A stretch of 64,000 bases of DNA from Halobacteriales archaeon QS_1_68_20 (GTDB lineage: Archaea; Halobacteriota; Halobacteria; Halobacteriales; PXRE01), in assembly GCA_003021085.1 (NCBI GenBank), contig PXRE01000006.1, positions 1-64,000 of the forward strand, in the 5' to 3' direction. The notes beneath the pieces were generated by a model. It was not told where the DNA came from. It saw nothing but the letters and a program-made list of their open reading frames with translations, and searched no databases. Shown here one piece after another: positions 40,267 to 48,664 of this stretch (positions are counted from its first letter, which is position 1; the number at the start of each line of letters is the position of its first letter). The translations under genes were made by a program, and so were the position numbers.

Positions 40267-41046
40267 TCATGGAACGGTGCCGATCCTGTCGGCAGCGTAG
40301 CCGAACAGGTCCGTGTACCCGTACGCCGACAGCAACACGGGGTAGAACGGGTCGGACGCGACCAGTCGCTCGTCGTCGGCGGCCGCGTAGGTCTCCCCGG
40401 CTTCCACCCGCCGGAAGTTGTCGACGTACACCTCGTACTCGTCTCCCGCTGATTTCGGCAGGGGCCGGGTCAGCCGGAACAGCGGCGTCGACTCCCGCTC
40501 GACCGGCGCATCCAGCGCGTCCATGGCGGCGAGGAACGCCCCGATCAACTCGCGGGCGTTCTCGGCCGCCTCGTCGCTACCCTGGAGACCACACTCCACC
40601 TCGACGACGCCGCCGGAGGCGAACAGTCGTCCCTCCACGAACGACGCCGCGTCGACGACGGCGTCGACCGACAGTGCCGGGACGACCCGCCGCACCAGGT
40701 CGTCGACCCCCGAGACGACGGCGAAGGGGTCGGCGTACGAGCGCGTCGAGTGTAGCGACAGCGTCGCACACCCCTCCAGTTCCTCGGTGATCTCGGCCGC
40801 GAGGCGGGCCTCGTGTGTCTCGCCGTCGGCGTCGCCCGGGAACGAGCGGTTCAGGTCCGCCTGGACGTACCGCATCTCCCGGTCGATTGCCGCCTCGTTG
40901 GCGACGACGAACTTGACCGGCCGCCGGACCTCGGGCGGATTCGCCAGGAGGTCCTCGACGGCCCTGACGCCGCAGGGTTCGTCGCCGTGGACGCCCGCGA
41001 CGACGGCGACTTCGGGCGTCCCCTCGCCCAGTTGGTCGACCCGCAT
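40267..41046 (-). CDS. Succinylglutamate desuccinylase/aspartoacylase family protein
   Basis: The 259-residue zinc hydrolase shows VAVVAGVHGDEPCG with the His-x2-Glu metal pair, ANEAAIDREMRYVQADLNRSFPGD with the substrate-binding Asn-Arg, and LSLHSTRSYADPF with the third metal His. Later, EVECGLQGSDEAAENA supplies the catalytic Glu region. The family cleaves amide bonds of N-acyl amino acids; in haloarchaea the substrate is not known. A shortened copy of this gene lies at 41734-42003. Confidence 0.88.
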   Translation of the reverse strand: MRVDQLGEGTPEVAVVAGVHGDEPCGVRAVEDLLANPPEVRRPVKFVVANEAAIDREMRYVQADLNRSFPGDADGETHEARLAAEITEELEGCATLSLHSTRSYADPFAVVSGVDDLVRRVVPALSVDAVVDAASFVEGRLFASGGVVEVECGLQGSDEAAENARELIGAFLAAMDALDAPVERESTPLFRLTRPLPKSAGDEYEVYVDNFRRVEAGETYAAADDERLVASDPFYPVLLSAYGYTDLFGYAADRIGTVP

Positions 41047-41107
41047 CGGTGGTCGTAGTCGTTCTCACGGACAAGTAGGTTGCGTTGTCGGTCGGCGGCC
41101 ATCGGCT

Positions 41108-41662
41108 TCAGGACCGCTCGCGGGTACTCGCCCCGGGGTCCAACAACCCCACCACCTGGTTGGCGATGGAGACCATTCCCAGGACGACGGCGACCCCGCC
41201 GGCGGCGCTGGCGATCCAGGCGACGCGCAGTCTCCTGGCCTCAGCGGGCGCCAGGTCGAACGCCGCGACAGTTCCGGCGTTGGCCCCGAAGACGACGACC
41301 ACGCCGAGGAGGAACGCGGGACCCCACGCCACGACCGTCGCGGCCGCGACGTCCAGGTTCGACAACGCCGTCGTCCGGTCGAGGTAGACCGCCACGAGGA
41401 GGAACGGCAGCGCCACGATCCCCGCGAACAACCCGGCGGCGGTCGGCGCCTCGTCGAACAGCACGAGAATGCCGAATCCCGCGACGCCGAGGACGGCGAC
41501 GAGCAGGGCCACGAACGGGTAGCGGATTCGGGTCGATATCCGGCCCGAGCGGCGGTAGAAGGCGGCGGCGACCGCAGTCGCGGCGACGCCGAGGAGGGCT
41601 AAGCCGGCGAGGACCGCCAGGAGCGTGATTGCGAAGAATCCCGTCCCCAGCCCGTTCGTCAT
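41108..41662 (-). CDS. Five-helix membrane protein, hypothetical
   Basis: The 184-residue protein has five hydrophobic stretches, starting FFAITLLAVLAGLALLGVAAT and ending AWIASAAGGVAVVLGMVSIA, with short polar loops such as RRSGRISTRIRY. No conserved motif that I recognise. It sits between the intact desuccinylase and its decayed copy, so it may have been separated from the duplication event by later insertion. Confidence 0.6.
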   Translation of the reverse strand: MTNGLGTGFFAITLLAVLAGLALLGVAATAVAAAFYRRSGRISTRIRYPFVALLVAVLGVAGFGILVLFDEAPTAAGLFAGIVALPFLLVAVYLDRTTALSNLDVAAATVVAWGPAFLLGVVVVFGANAGTVAAFDLAPAEARRLRVAWIASAAGGVAVVLGMVSIANQVVGLLDPGASTRERS

Positions 41663-41733
41663 TGGTCCGTCGTCGTGGCGGAGTGTGTTAAAATTACGGA
41701 GCCGACCGGTCGTGGTTCGGGTGACCGAATGCG

Positions 41734-42003
41734 TCAGGGGCGGGTCAGCCGGAACAGCGGCGTCGACTCCCTGGAGACCGGGCCGTCGACGGCGTCCATC
41801 GCGACCAGGAACTCCCCGATCAACTCGCGGGCGTTCTCGGCCGCCTCGTCGCTACCCTGGAGACCACACTGCACCTCGACGGACCGCATCCCCCGTTCGA
41901 TGGCCGCCTCGTTGGCGACGACGAGTCCGAAGATGGCACCGACACGTTCGTGATCGAGGGACGGTCGAGAATCACGGGTCGCGAACGTCGCTTCGGTCGC
42001 CAT
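41734..42003 (-). pseudogene. Internally deleted partial copy of the desuccinylase gene
   Basis: Two parts of the 40267-41046 gene are joined. VVANEAAIERGMRSV corresponds to VVANEAAIDREMRYV, and EVQCGLQGSDEAAENAREL onwards corresponds to EVECGLQGSDEAAENAREL through to STPLFRLTRP, where the copy stops. About 100 residues between the blocks and the whole C-terminus are missing. Part of the shared DNA (around 41818-41880 against 40548-40610) is nearly identical, so the duplication is recent or has been gene-converted. The N-terminal 27 residues are unrelated. A 90-residue product without the metal site is possible but I expect no activity. Confidence 0.82.
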
Positions 42004-42106
42004 TGGCAAATTCTCGGACGCCGGCAGTAAAGGGCTGGCGTCGACACACCGGGGCAGAACTGTCCCAGGTGCTTCACGGCTCGTGCGACCGGAGCGGGCC
42101 CTCCCA

Positions 42107-42589
42107 TCATTCGAGACGTTCGGCGTACTCGAAGTCTACGTCGCGGGCCTCGGGCCGTTTCCCGTCTAGCGTTATCTGCCACCCGTGCAGTACGGTTGGA
42201 TCGTTTAGTGCGTTCGTGAGCGTGGTTCTCACGCCGAGCACGTCGACCCCGTAGTAGTCCCGGGGGACGCCCTGGAGGTACTGGAGCGCCGTGCGGAAGA
42301 GACTGCGCATTCCGTCGTCGTTCTCGAAGTCGAAGTGCTTGTACGCGCCCGCCGCGACCTGGACCATCCCGTGGGCGTAGGCGCTCTCGGTGGTCCCGCT
42401 TCCGTAGTTGTACCACTCGTCCTCGAAGCAGTCGTGGGACTCGTGGAACTCGCCGCTGTTGTACAGGCGGACGCCGTGATCGGTCGCCCGCCGGAGCGTG
42501 GCGTGCTCCCACCGCGCCTGGTCGGGGTCCCACCCGGTCGGGTTCCCGTCCGGCGGCTTCACGGTCGGGTCGCGGGTATGTTCGTCCAT
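42107..42589 (-). CDS. DUF309 domain protein
   Basis: The 160-residue protein has the DUF309 signature [19 protein letters not shown] (the HExH-D...E-W pattern) and the second helix block [20 protein letters not shown]. The remaining sequence fits the all-helical family fold. Function unknown; conserved His, Glu and Asp suggest metal binding. It is divergent from the DUF389 gene with about 105 bp between starts. Confidence 0.85.
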   Translation of the reverse strand: MDEHTRDPTVKPPDGNPTGWDPDQARWEHATLRRATDHGVRLYNSGEFHESHDCFEDEWYNYGSGTTESAYAHGMVQVAAGAYKHFDFENDDGMRSLFRTALQYLQGVPRDYYGVDVLGVRTTLTNALNDPTVLHGWQITLDGKRPEARDVDFEYAERLE

Positions 42590-42694
42590 ACCCGGGGTAG
42601 GAGTGTCAGCGGGAAACCGGTTGGGGACGGAAACCGACCGTAAGCGGCGGTTTCGCAGTCGGTCTATAAGGTGACTGGTGAGAGAGGTTCACAC

Positions 42695-43993
42695 ATGCGC
42701 CTCGTCCAGCTCGCCGTCCCCGAGCATTCGGTGCCCGCCATCGAACGGACGCTCGAAGACGAGGGGATCGACTACTACCACACCCGGGAAACCAGCGACA
42801 AGGAGTACGACACCATCGTCCACTTCTCGGTCGAGACGCCGAACGTGGAACCGGTGCTGGATCGCCTCTACGAGGTCGGGTTCAGCAGCGACGACCACGG
42901 CATCATCGTCGACGTCGAGACCGACCTGTTCGAGGAGATCGAACGCGACCAGGAGTCCGAATCGATCGTCGGCCGCCACGCCCGGATCGCCGACGCCGAA
43001 CTCCGCACGGAGGCAGAGAACCAGATCATGGACCCGTACTCGTTCGCGCTGATGACCGTCCTGAGCGCCCTCGTCGCCACCGTGGGGCTGATCCTCGACT
43101 CGGCCGCGGCCATCATCGGTGCCATGGTCATCGCGCCTCTGCTCGGCCCGGCGTTGAGTTCCACCGTGGGGACCGTCGTCGACGACCAGCCGCTGTTCCG
43201 CAAGGGAGTTTACTACCAGTTCGCGGGCGTCCTCATCGCCGTGGGGAGCGCGACGCTGTTCGCGTGGGGGCTCCGGATCACGTCGATCGCGCCGCCGGGG
43301 AAAGCCGTGGCGGACACGGCACAGATCGCCCAGCGGTTGTCGCCGGACATCCTCTCGCTCATCCTGGCGCTCTCGGCCGGGGCCGCGGGCGTGTTGAGCC
43401 TCGCCACCCGGACCAAAAGCGCCATCGTCGGCGTGATGATCGCGGCCGCCCTCGTCCCCCCGGCGGCCACGGCCGGCATCGGCCTCGCGTGGGGGCTCCC
43501 GGTCGTCGCGGTCGACTCGGGGATGCTGGTGGTCGTGAACCTGCTCGCCATCAACCTCGCCGGCCTGGGCGTGTTCTGGTACCTCGGGTACCGCCCGCCG
43601 ACGTGGCTCGGCGTCGAACAAACCAGGAAGACGTTGCTCAAACGGTCGGCGGTGCTCCTGCTCGCCATCCTCGTCGTGTCGGCCCCGCTGATGGTGAATA
43701 CGGGCGCCAAGATCCAGGGGTCACAGCTGGAGACCCGCGTCGAGGACGAAGTTCGGGCGACGCTCGACCAACCTCAGTACGACGAAATCACCGTCAGGAG
43801 CGTGCAGGTCGTCAAAGACCGGTCGGACGTGACCCACTCGCCCGACCGGGTGGTCGTCGTCCTCGGAATTCCGCCCGGGGAACACTACCCGGGACTCTCG
43901 GACCTCGTCGCCGAAGCGATCACCGAGCGAACCGACCGCGACGTCGGCGTCCGGGTCAGGTACATCCACGTCGCCGAACCCGTCGACGCCTGA
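42695..43993 (+). CDS. TIGR00341/DUF389 family membrane protein
   Basis: The 432-residue protein has an N-terminal ACT-like cytoplasmic domain (MRLVQLAVPEHSVPAIERTL), then the DUF389 membrane core with MTVLSALVATVGLILDSAAAIIGAMVIAPLLGPAL (quoted as adjoining parts), ILALSAGAAGVLSLATRTKSAIVGVMIAAALVPPAATAGIGLAWG in order, and about six helices. A C-terminal soluble domain follows (VVVVLGIPPGEHYPGL). The family is widespread and of unknown, possibly transport, function. ATG 42695 gives the conserved N-terminus. Confidence 0.88.
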   Translation: MRLVQLAVPEHSVPAIERTLEDEGIDYYHTRETSDKEYDTIVHFSVETPNVEPVLDRLYEVGFSSDDHGIIVDVETDLFEEIERDQESESIVGRHARIADAELRTEAENQIMDPYSFALMTVLSALVATVGLILDSAAAIIGAMVIAPLLGPALSSTVGTVVDDQPLFRKGVYYQFAGVLIAVGSATLFAWGLRITSIAPPGKAVADTAQIAQRLSPDILSLILALSAGAAGVLSLATRTKSAIVGVMIAAALVPPAATAGIGLAWGLPVVAVDSGMLVVVNLLAINLAGLGVFWYLGYRPPTWLGVEQTRKTLLKRSAVLLLAILVVSAPLMVNTGAKIQGSQLETRVEDEVRATLDQPQYDEITVRSVQVVKDRSDVTHSPDRVVVVLGIPPGEHYPGLSDLVAEAITERTDRDVGVRVRYIHVAEPVDA

Positions 43994-44015
43994 CTCGGCC
44001 GTCACCGCCGCGCAA

Positions 44016-44262
44016 TTACGCGGGCCGGACTCGACCTGGATGCCGTCCCGAACCCGGGCCTGCCGGCCGTGGTACTGGAACTCGATCACGACGCCCGGGG
44101 ACCCGGTGAGTCGGTCCAGCACCTCGGGGTCGATGTAGTCGTACAGTTCGGGTTCGACGTCGTCGGCGCCCGTCTCCAGGTGCTCGGCTACCGCCATACC
44201 CTGGCCTCGCTCGGCGACTCGCCGTCGCCGACCGGGTAGACGAGCCTCCGCTCTGCGGTCAT
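44016..44262 (-). pseudogene. HalOD1 output domain protein, frameshifted
   Basis: From the ATG at 44262 the frame reads MTAERRLVYPVGDGESPSEAR and then hits a stop after RVWR. In the adjacent frame the family sequence continues MAVAEHLETGADDVEPELYDYIDPEVLDRL and VVIEFQYHGRQARVRDGIQV. Together they match the HalOD1 module (about 80-90 residues). Without the shift the protein would be normal. The second frame reads on past the expected end into the antisense of DUF389, so the proper stop also seems lost. Confidence 0.7.
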
Positions 44263-44438
44263 ACGGCGGCCTTCTGTCGAGACTACCTTATTGACCGCGC
44301 CCGTTCTCCGAGCGCGAGAACGCGACTTCACAGCGGCGCTGTCGGGCGGTTTCGTGCGGTTCCCGCTTGCGGCCGCTGCCGGAACGCTGGCCTTTTATGG
44401 ACGTGCTCGCGTACGTACTGACGCACTGACCCCCACGT

Positions 44439-44522
44439 GCGGGGGTAGCCAAGCCCGGAAACGGCGGCGGACTCAAGATCCGCTCCCGTAGGGGTCCATG
44501 GGTTCGAATCCCATCCCCCGCA
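44439..44522 (+). tRNA. tRNA-Leu (anticodon CAA)
   Basis: The gene starts GCGGGGGTAGCCAAGCCCGG and ends CCCCCGC plus discriminator A. Anticodon arm GCGGA-CTCAAGA-TCCGC gives CAA. The long variable arm (CTCCCGTAGGGGTC region) confirms a class II tRNA, and the T arm is ATGGG-TTCGAAT-CCCAT. It decodes UUG. No intron. Confidence 0.94.
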
Positions 44523-44537
44523 CTCACCGCGAGTGCT

Positions 44538-44558
44538 GGCAAGACGGAGCGTCTTGCC
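44538..44558 (+). other. Perfect hairpin 16 nt after tRNA-Leu
   Basis: GGCAAGACG-GAG-CGTCTTGCC forms a perfect nine-base-pair hairpin with a three-base loop. Two shorter ones follow (CGTTC-CTGC-GAACG and GCTCC-CCT-GGAGC), so the tRNA trailer is unusually structured. It could influence termination or 3' processing. Confidence 0.55.
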
Positions 44559-44594
44559 CCCGCATCGTTCCTGCGAACGCTCCCCTGGAGCGAC

Positions 44595-44660
44595 GCGGCC
44601 GTCGAGGATAGACGCTAATCCGCTTTGAGGCGGCCGTCGAGGATAGACGCTAATCCGCTT
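44595..44660. repeat. 35-bp tandem duplication
   Basis: GCGGCCGTCGAGGATAGACG followed by CTAATCCGCTT occurs at 44595 and again at 44630 (31 identical bases, period 35). A third partial start, GAGGCGGCCGT, follows near 44668. The duplication covers the stop codon of the antiporter remnant. Confidence 0.85.
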
Positions 44661-45100
44661 CCCCCTTCGAGGCGGCCGTAACGGAGGATGAGCGGCGTCG
44701 CCGTCATGCCGTGGACGAGCAGGGCGACCAGCGGCGGCACCGAGAGGACGAGGTAGGTCACCAGCGAACTGGCGAGCCACATCCCGACCATGACCGGCCC
44801 GAGGACGACCGCCAGCGACCTCGCGCGACGCCGGTAGTAGTCGGTCGGCAACCGGAGCGCGATGCTGGTGACCGCCAGCGCGATGGTCAGTCGGGCGACC
44901 TCTTCGAGCACGACGAGGGGGTCACCCCAGGGCGTCAGTCCCAGGAGGTCGAGCCCGGCCGGACCGACGGCGACGCCGAACGCGACGGCGATCAGCGGTT
45001 CCGACGGGAGGTAGCCCGAACTCCGCAGCACGCACAGGCCGAGGCTGAGCGCGAGGACCAGACCGCCGGCCAGCGCCAGCGCGAGGTCGAGCTGGCTCAT
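44615..45100 (-). pseudogene. Cation/proton antiporter remnant with large internal deletion
   Basis: The first 130 residues (SQLDLALALAGGLVLALSLGL, SGYLPSEPLIAVAFGVAVGPAGLDLLGL, LEEVARLTIALAVTSIALRLP) match the N-terminal membrane part of CPA1/NhaP-type antiporters. After SVPPLVALLV the sequence jumps to HGMTATPLILRYGRLEGG, which corresponds to the extreme end of such proteins (VHGxTATPL). About 250 residues with the ion-binding helices are missing. A tail GLASILDGRLKAD comes from the 35-bp duplication. The 161-residue ORF cannot be a functional antiporter. Confidence 0.75.
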
Positions 45101-45238
45101 CGTGGATAGACGTACGTACGGCCGGGAGGCGCAAAAGCGTCGGTAGCGGCCCGCTGGAACTACCGGACAACAAGCCGGGGATCAACCCCGAACAACGCCT
45201 TTCGGGCCGGGCGTCGAACCGCACGTGGAGGCATCTTC

Positions 45239-45823
45239 ATGGGAACGTCGAACCCGTCCACCAAGACCGTCGAGGACGTCGTCGCCGACTGGCCCTCGAA
45301 GAGCAAGGCCGCCGCTCGCGAACTGCTGGCGAAGTACGGCGAACCCGACGAAGCGACCCTGCAGCGGTTGATCTGGCACGACAACGGCCCCTGGACCCGG
45401 ACGGTGTTGCACCGCGACGGGCCGAGCCACCGGTTCCCGGTTCCGCACACCGACTACCTCGAACAGTACGTCGAGTACCGCGTGCCGCCCGAGAAGTTCG
45501 ACGACCTCGCCCGGTTCGACGGGAGCGTCCACGCCAACCGCACGCGGGGCGAACTCGGTGCCTCCTGCCACGAGGAAGGCGCGAACGTCCTGGCGCTGAA
45601 CCTCGCGCACGACGTCATAACCGGCGAGCGGACCGTCGAACAGGCCCGCGAGGACTACGGCAGGATCATGGCGAAGGGAAAGGCCGGACGTACCCCGGAG
45701 TACATGCGGGCCTTCCAGTTCGAGGTCCCCCGCGGCGACGTGACCGACCCCGACGAGACCATCGTCACGGCGGGCATCAAACAGCGCGCCCGGAACCTCG
45801 TCGGCGGACTGCGCGGCGACTAG
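45239..45823 (+). CDS. Conserved hypothetical protein
   Basis: The 194-residue soluble protein has PSKSKAAARELLAKYGEPDEAT, LIWHDNGPWTRTVLHRDG, HTDYLEQYVEYRVPPEKFDDL and a Cys in GELGASCHEEGANVLALNLAHDV. I have the impression of similar proteins in both bacteria and haloarchaea, but give no family name. No signal or membrane segment is visible. It precedes a frameshifted MBL gene by 10 nt, probably one transcription unit. Confidence 0.7.
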   Translation: MGTSNPSTKTVEDVVADWPSKSKAAARELLAKYGEPDEATLQRLIWHDNGPWTRTVLHRDGPSHRFPVPHTDYLEQYVEYRVPPEKFDDLARFDGSVHANRTRGELGASCHEEGANVLALNLAHDVITGERTVEQAREDYGRIMAKGKAGRTPEYMRAFQFEVPRGDVTDPDETIVTAGIKQRARNLVGGLRGD

Positions 45824-45833
45824 GGCCGGTCGA

Positions 45834-46683
45834 ATGAGGGGCCCGCTCGAACTCCCGGCGCCGGAGGGGAAAGCGGACCTCACCAGCGGGCCCATCTTCT
45901 TGGTCGGGAACGCGACCGTGATCGTCCGGTACGCCGGGTTCACCATCCTGACGGACCCGAACTTCCTGCACGCCGGCGATCACGTCCACCTCGGGTACGG
46001 CGTCACCTCCAGGCGCCGGACCGACCCGGCAATCGAACTCGACGAGTTGCCCCCGGACCTCGATTTCGTCCTGCTGTCGCACTTCCACGGTGACCACCTC
46101 GACCGGGTGGTGCAGGCGCGACTCGACCGGTCGCTACCAATCGTGACGACCCCGCACGCGGCCCGGAAACTCGCCGAGAAGGAGTTCCGCGAGACGTACC
46201 CGCGGATACTCGGGAGCAACTCCGCGTCCGCAAGGACGACGTCGACCCCTCGGTCACGGCGACGCCGGCCCGGCACGGCCCGCCGGTCGTCGAGAAGGCG
46301 CTGCCGGAGGTGATGGGGAGCGTGCTGGAGTTCCGGCCGGAGAACCCGATCTTTCGCCTGTTCGTCACCGGCGACACGGTCATGTACGACGACCTCGCGG
46401 CCATCCCCGAGCGGTACCCCGACATCGACGTCGCGCTGTTGCACCTGGGCGGGACGCGCGTGCTCGGCCTCCTGCTGACGATGGACGCCGCCCAGGGCGT
46501 CGAGGCCGGCGACTGTTCGACGCCGACACCTCGATCCCGATCCACTACGACGACTACGAGGTGTTCAAGTCGCCGCTGTCGGACTTCGAGGCGGCGGTCG
46601 CGGAGGCGGGACTGCAAGACCGGGTGGCGATCCTGGAGCGCGGGGACACCTACGAATTCGAGGTGCCGACTATGCGGCAGTAG
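45834..46683 (+). pseudogene. Metallo-beta-lactamase fold hydrolase (UlaG-like), two frameshifts
   Basis: The first frame gives IFLVGNATVIVRYAGFTILTDPNF, VLLSHFHGDHLDRVV (the HxHxDH zinc motif) and TTPHAARKLAEKEF, then fails near 46210. The second frame continues QLRVRKDDVDPSVTATPARHG, FRLFVTGDTVMYDDL and VALLHLGGTRVLGLLLTMD to about 46505. The third frame ends DADTSIPIHYDDYEVF...GDTYEFEVPTM and stops at 46683. Together they form a complete MBL hydrolase of about 280 residues, so two indels (or errors) break an otherwise intact gene. Confidence 0.8.
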
Positions 46684-46725
46684 GAGCGGTCGGTGAGGCG
46701 TGGCGCTACGGGGTCGTTTCGCTCC

Positions 46726-46920
46726 TCACCGGCGGTTGGCCTCCTCCAGTTTGGACGCCCGTTCGTGGACCTCTTCGACCGCGTCTTCCTGTTCTGCGAC
46801 GGTGTTTCCACCGGCCTCCACGAAGCGACCGCCGTACTGCCAGGACGGGATCAGGTCCCACGCGGTGCCGTCGTCTTCGGACGAGACGCCCAGCAACCGC
46901 CGGAGCAAACGCCCGAGCAT
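46726..46920 (-). CDS. Small haloarchaeal protein
   Basis: The 64-residue protein starts MLGRLLRRLLGVSSEDDGTAWDLIPSWQYGGRFVE (blocks LGRLLRRLLG and AWDLIPSWQYGGRF) and ends in a charged helix. I remember similar short haloarchaeal proteins with WDLIPSWQY, function unknown. Its position at the end of the broken MBL gene on the opposite strand, 42 nt away, is tail to tail. Confidence 0.68.
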   Translation of the reverse strand: MLGRLLRRLLGVSSEDDGTAWDLIPSWQYGGRFVEAGGNTVAEQEDAVEEVHERASKLEEANRR

Positions 46921-47013
46921 AGGTGAGTATTAGGACTCGCTGACATAAAGGTCGGGGTCGACCGTCCGGCGGCCACCCGACCATTCAACCCGCCAGGGGC
47001 GCCAGCAACGCCC

Positions 47014-47817
47014 ATGCCGACCGACCACCTGCTCGCGCCGGGACTCGGCACGTCGGGCAACGACGACCAAGAGGAGTGCGCCGAGACCGTCCGGCGCGCG
47101 CTGGAGACGGGGTACCGCCACGTCGACACCGCGCAGATGTACGACAACGAGGCCGCAGTCGGCGATGGCATCCGCCGGGCCGACGTGGACCGCGAGGAGG
47201 TGTTCCTGGCGACGAAAGTCCACCCCGACAACCTCGCGCCCGAGGACGTGCGGGCGACCGCCCGCGAAAGTCTGGACCGTCTGGGCGTCGACTCCGTCGA
47301 CCTGCTGTACGTCCACTGGCCCATCGGCGAGTACGACGCCGGGGCGACCCTGCCGGTGTTCGACGACCTCCACGACGAGGGCCTGGTCGAGCACGTCGGC
47401 GTCTCGAACTTCACGCCCGACCTGCTCGCGGAGGCGGTCGACCTGCTGGACGCCCCGATCTTTGCCCACCAGGTCGAGTGTCACCCCCTGCTCCAGCAGG
47501 CGGAGTTGCGCGAACTCGCCAGCGACCACGACCACTACCTGGTGGCGTACTCGCCGCTGATGCAGGGCGACGCCGACGACGTGCCGGAACTGGTCGACGT
47601 CGCGGCGAAACACGGCGCGACGCCCCACCAGGTGAGTCTGGCGTGGTTGCTGTCGCTGGACCGGGTCGTGCCGATTCCGCAGGGCCGCGGCGAGCACGTC
47701 GACGCCAACTGGGCGGCCCGCGAACTCGAACTGGACGCCGAGGACCGCGAGCGAATCGGATCCATCGACCGCGAGCGCAGACTCGTCGACCCCGACGTGG
47801 CGGCCTGGAACCGCTGA
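47014..47817 (+). CDS. Aldo/keto reductase
   Basis: The 267-residue protein has the AKR barrel motifs GYRHVDTAQMYDNEAAVGDGI (catalytic Asp and Tyr), FLATKVHPDN (Lys), VDLLYVHWP (His) and VSNFTPDLL, HQVECHPLL, YSPLMQG and VVPIPQGRGEHVDAN (NADPH binding). It reduces aldehydes or ketones with NADPH in the cytoplasm. Length is normal. The inositol monophosphatase gene follows 52 nt later. Confidence 0.9.
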   Translation: MPTDHLLAPGLGTSGNDDQEECAETVRRALETGYRHVDTAQMYDNEAAVGDGIRRADVDREEVFLATKVHPDNLAPEDVRATARESLDRLGVDSVDLLYVHWPIGEYDAGATLPVFDDLHDEGLVEHVGVSNFTPDLLAEAVDLLDAPIFAHQVECHPLLQQAELRELASDHDHYLVAYSPLMQGDADDVPELVDVAAKHGATPHQVSLAWLLSLDRVVPIPQGRGEHVDANWAARELELDAEDRERIGSIDRERRLVDPDVAAWNR

Positions 47818-47869
47818 GGGCCGGGTCGAACCGACGCGCCTTTTGCCGGCCCGCGCTTACGCCGGGGGC

Positions 47870-48664
47870 ATGAGCGACGCCGAGCGCCGGAAGACGGTCG
47901 CCGAACGGGCCGCCCGCGAGGGCGCCGAGGTGGCCGTCGAGGGATTCCGCGCAGGTCTCGAAGTCGAGACGAAGGAGGGCAAGACCGACTACGTCACCCA
48001 GGCCGACCGCGACGCCCAGCAGCAGGTCGTCGACGCCATCCGGGCGTCGTTCCCCGAGGACCCCATCGTCGGCGAGGAGGAGGGAACCCTCGGGACGGTC
48101 CCCGAGGAGGGGCCGGCCTGGATCGTCGACCCCATCGACGGGACGAACAACTACGTCCGGGAGGTGCCGGTCTGGTGTACCAGCGTGGCCGCGGTCGTCG
48201 ACGGCGACCCCGTGGCGGCCGCGAACGTCCTCCCGGCGCTGGGCGACGTCTACGTCGCTGGCCCCGAGGAAGTTACCCGGAACGGCGACCCCATCTCCGT
48301 CAGCGCCCGGACCGACCCCCAGTCGTTCACGGTCGTCCCGACGTTCTGGTGGGACTACGACAGCCGCGACGAGTACGCCCGGGCCGCCACGGCGGTCGTC
48401 GAGCGGTTCGGCGACATGCGCCGGTGGGGGTGCGCGCAGGCCACCCTCGGCATGATCGCCGACGGCGGCATCGAGGGCGCGTTCACCAACCTCCGGGCGA
48501 ACCCCTGGGACACGGTCGCGGGCGTCCACATGGTCCGGGTTGCAGGTGGGACGGTCACTGATCTGGAGGGCGACCCCTGGCGGCACGACAGCGAGGGGTT
48601 GGTCGCTTCGAACGGCGAGTGCCACGACGAGGTTCTGGCTGCTGCCCAGGAGACTGAGGGGTAA
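47870..48664 (+). CDS. Inositol monophosphatase family protein
   Basis: The 264-residue protein has the IMPase metal motifs VGEEEGTLG (Glu pair), AWIVDPIDGTNNYVREVP (DPIDGT) and, near the C-terminus, NPWDTVAGVHMVRVAGG (WD-x-AG) . It dephosphorylates inositol monophosphate, fructose bisphosphate or a related sugar phosphate. ATG 47870 is used; the ORF track starts nine codons earlier. Its 3' end lies against a truncated regulator on the other strand. Confidence 0.88.
   Translation: MSDAERRKTVAERAAREGAEVAVEGFRAGLEVETKEGKTDYVTQADRDAQQQVVDAIRASFPEDPIVGEEEGTLGTVPEEGPAWIVDPIDGTNNYVREVPVWCTSVAAVVDGDPVAAANVLPALGDVYVAGPEEVTRNGDPISVSARTDPQSFTVVPTFWWDYDSRDEYARAATAVVERFGDMRRWGCAQATLGMIADGGIEGAFTNLRANPWDTVAGVHMVRVAGGTVTDLEGDPWRHDSEGLVASNGECHDEVLAAAQETEG

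Noticed and set aside
42689-43621. 310-residue minus-strand ORF opposite the DUF389 gene
   Set aside because: Shadow of the plus-strand membrane protein; no helices or motifs of its own.
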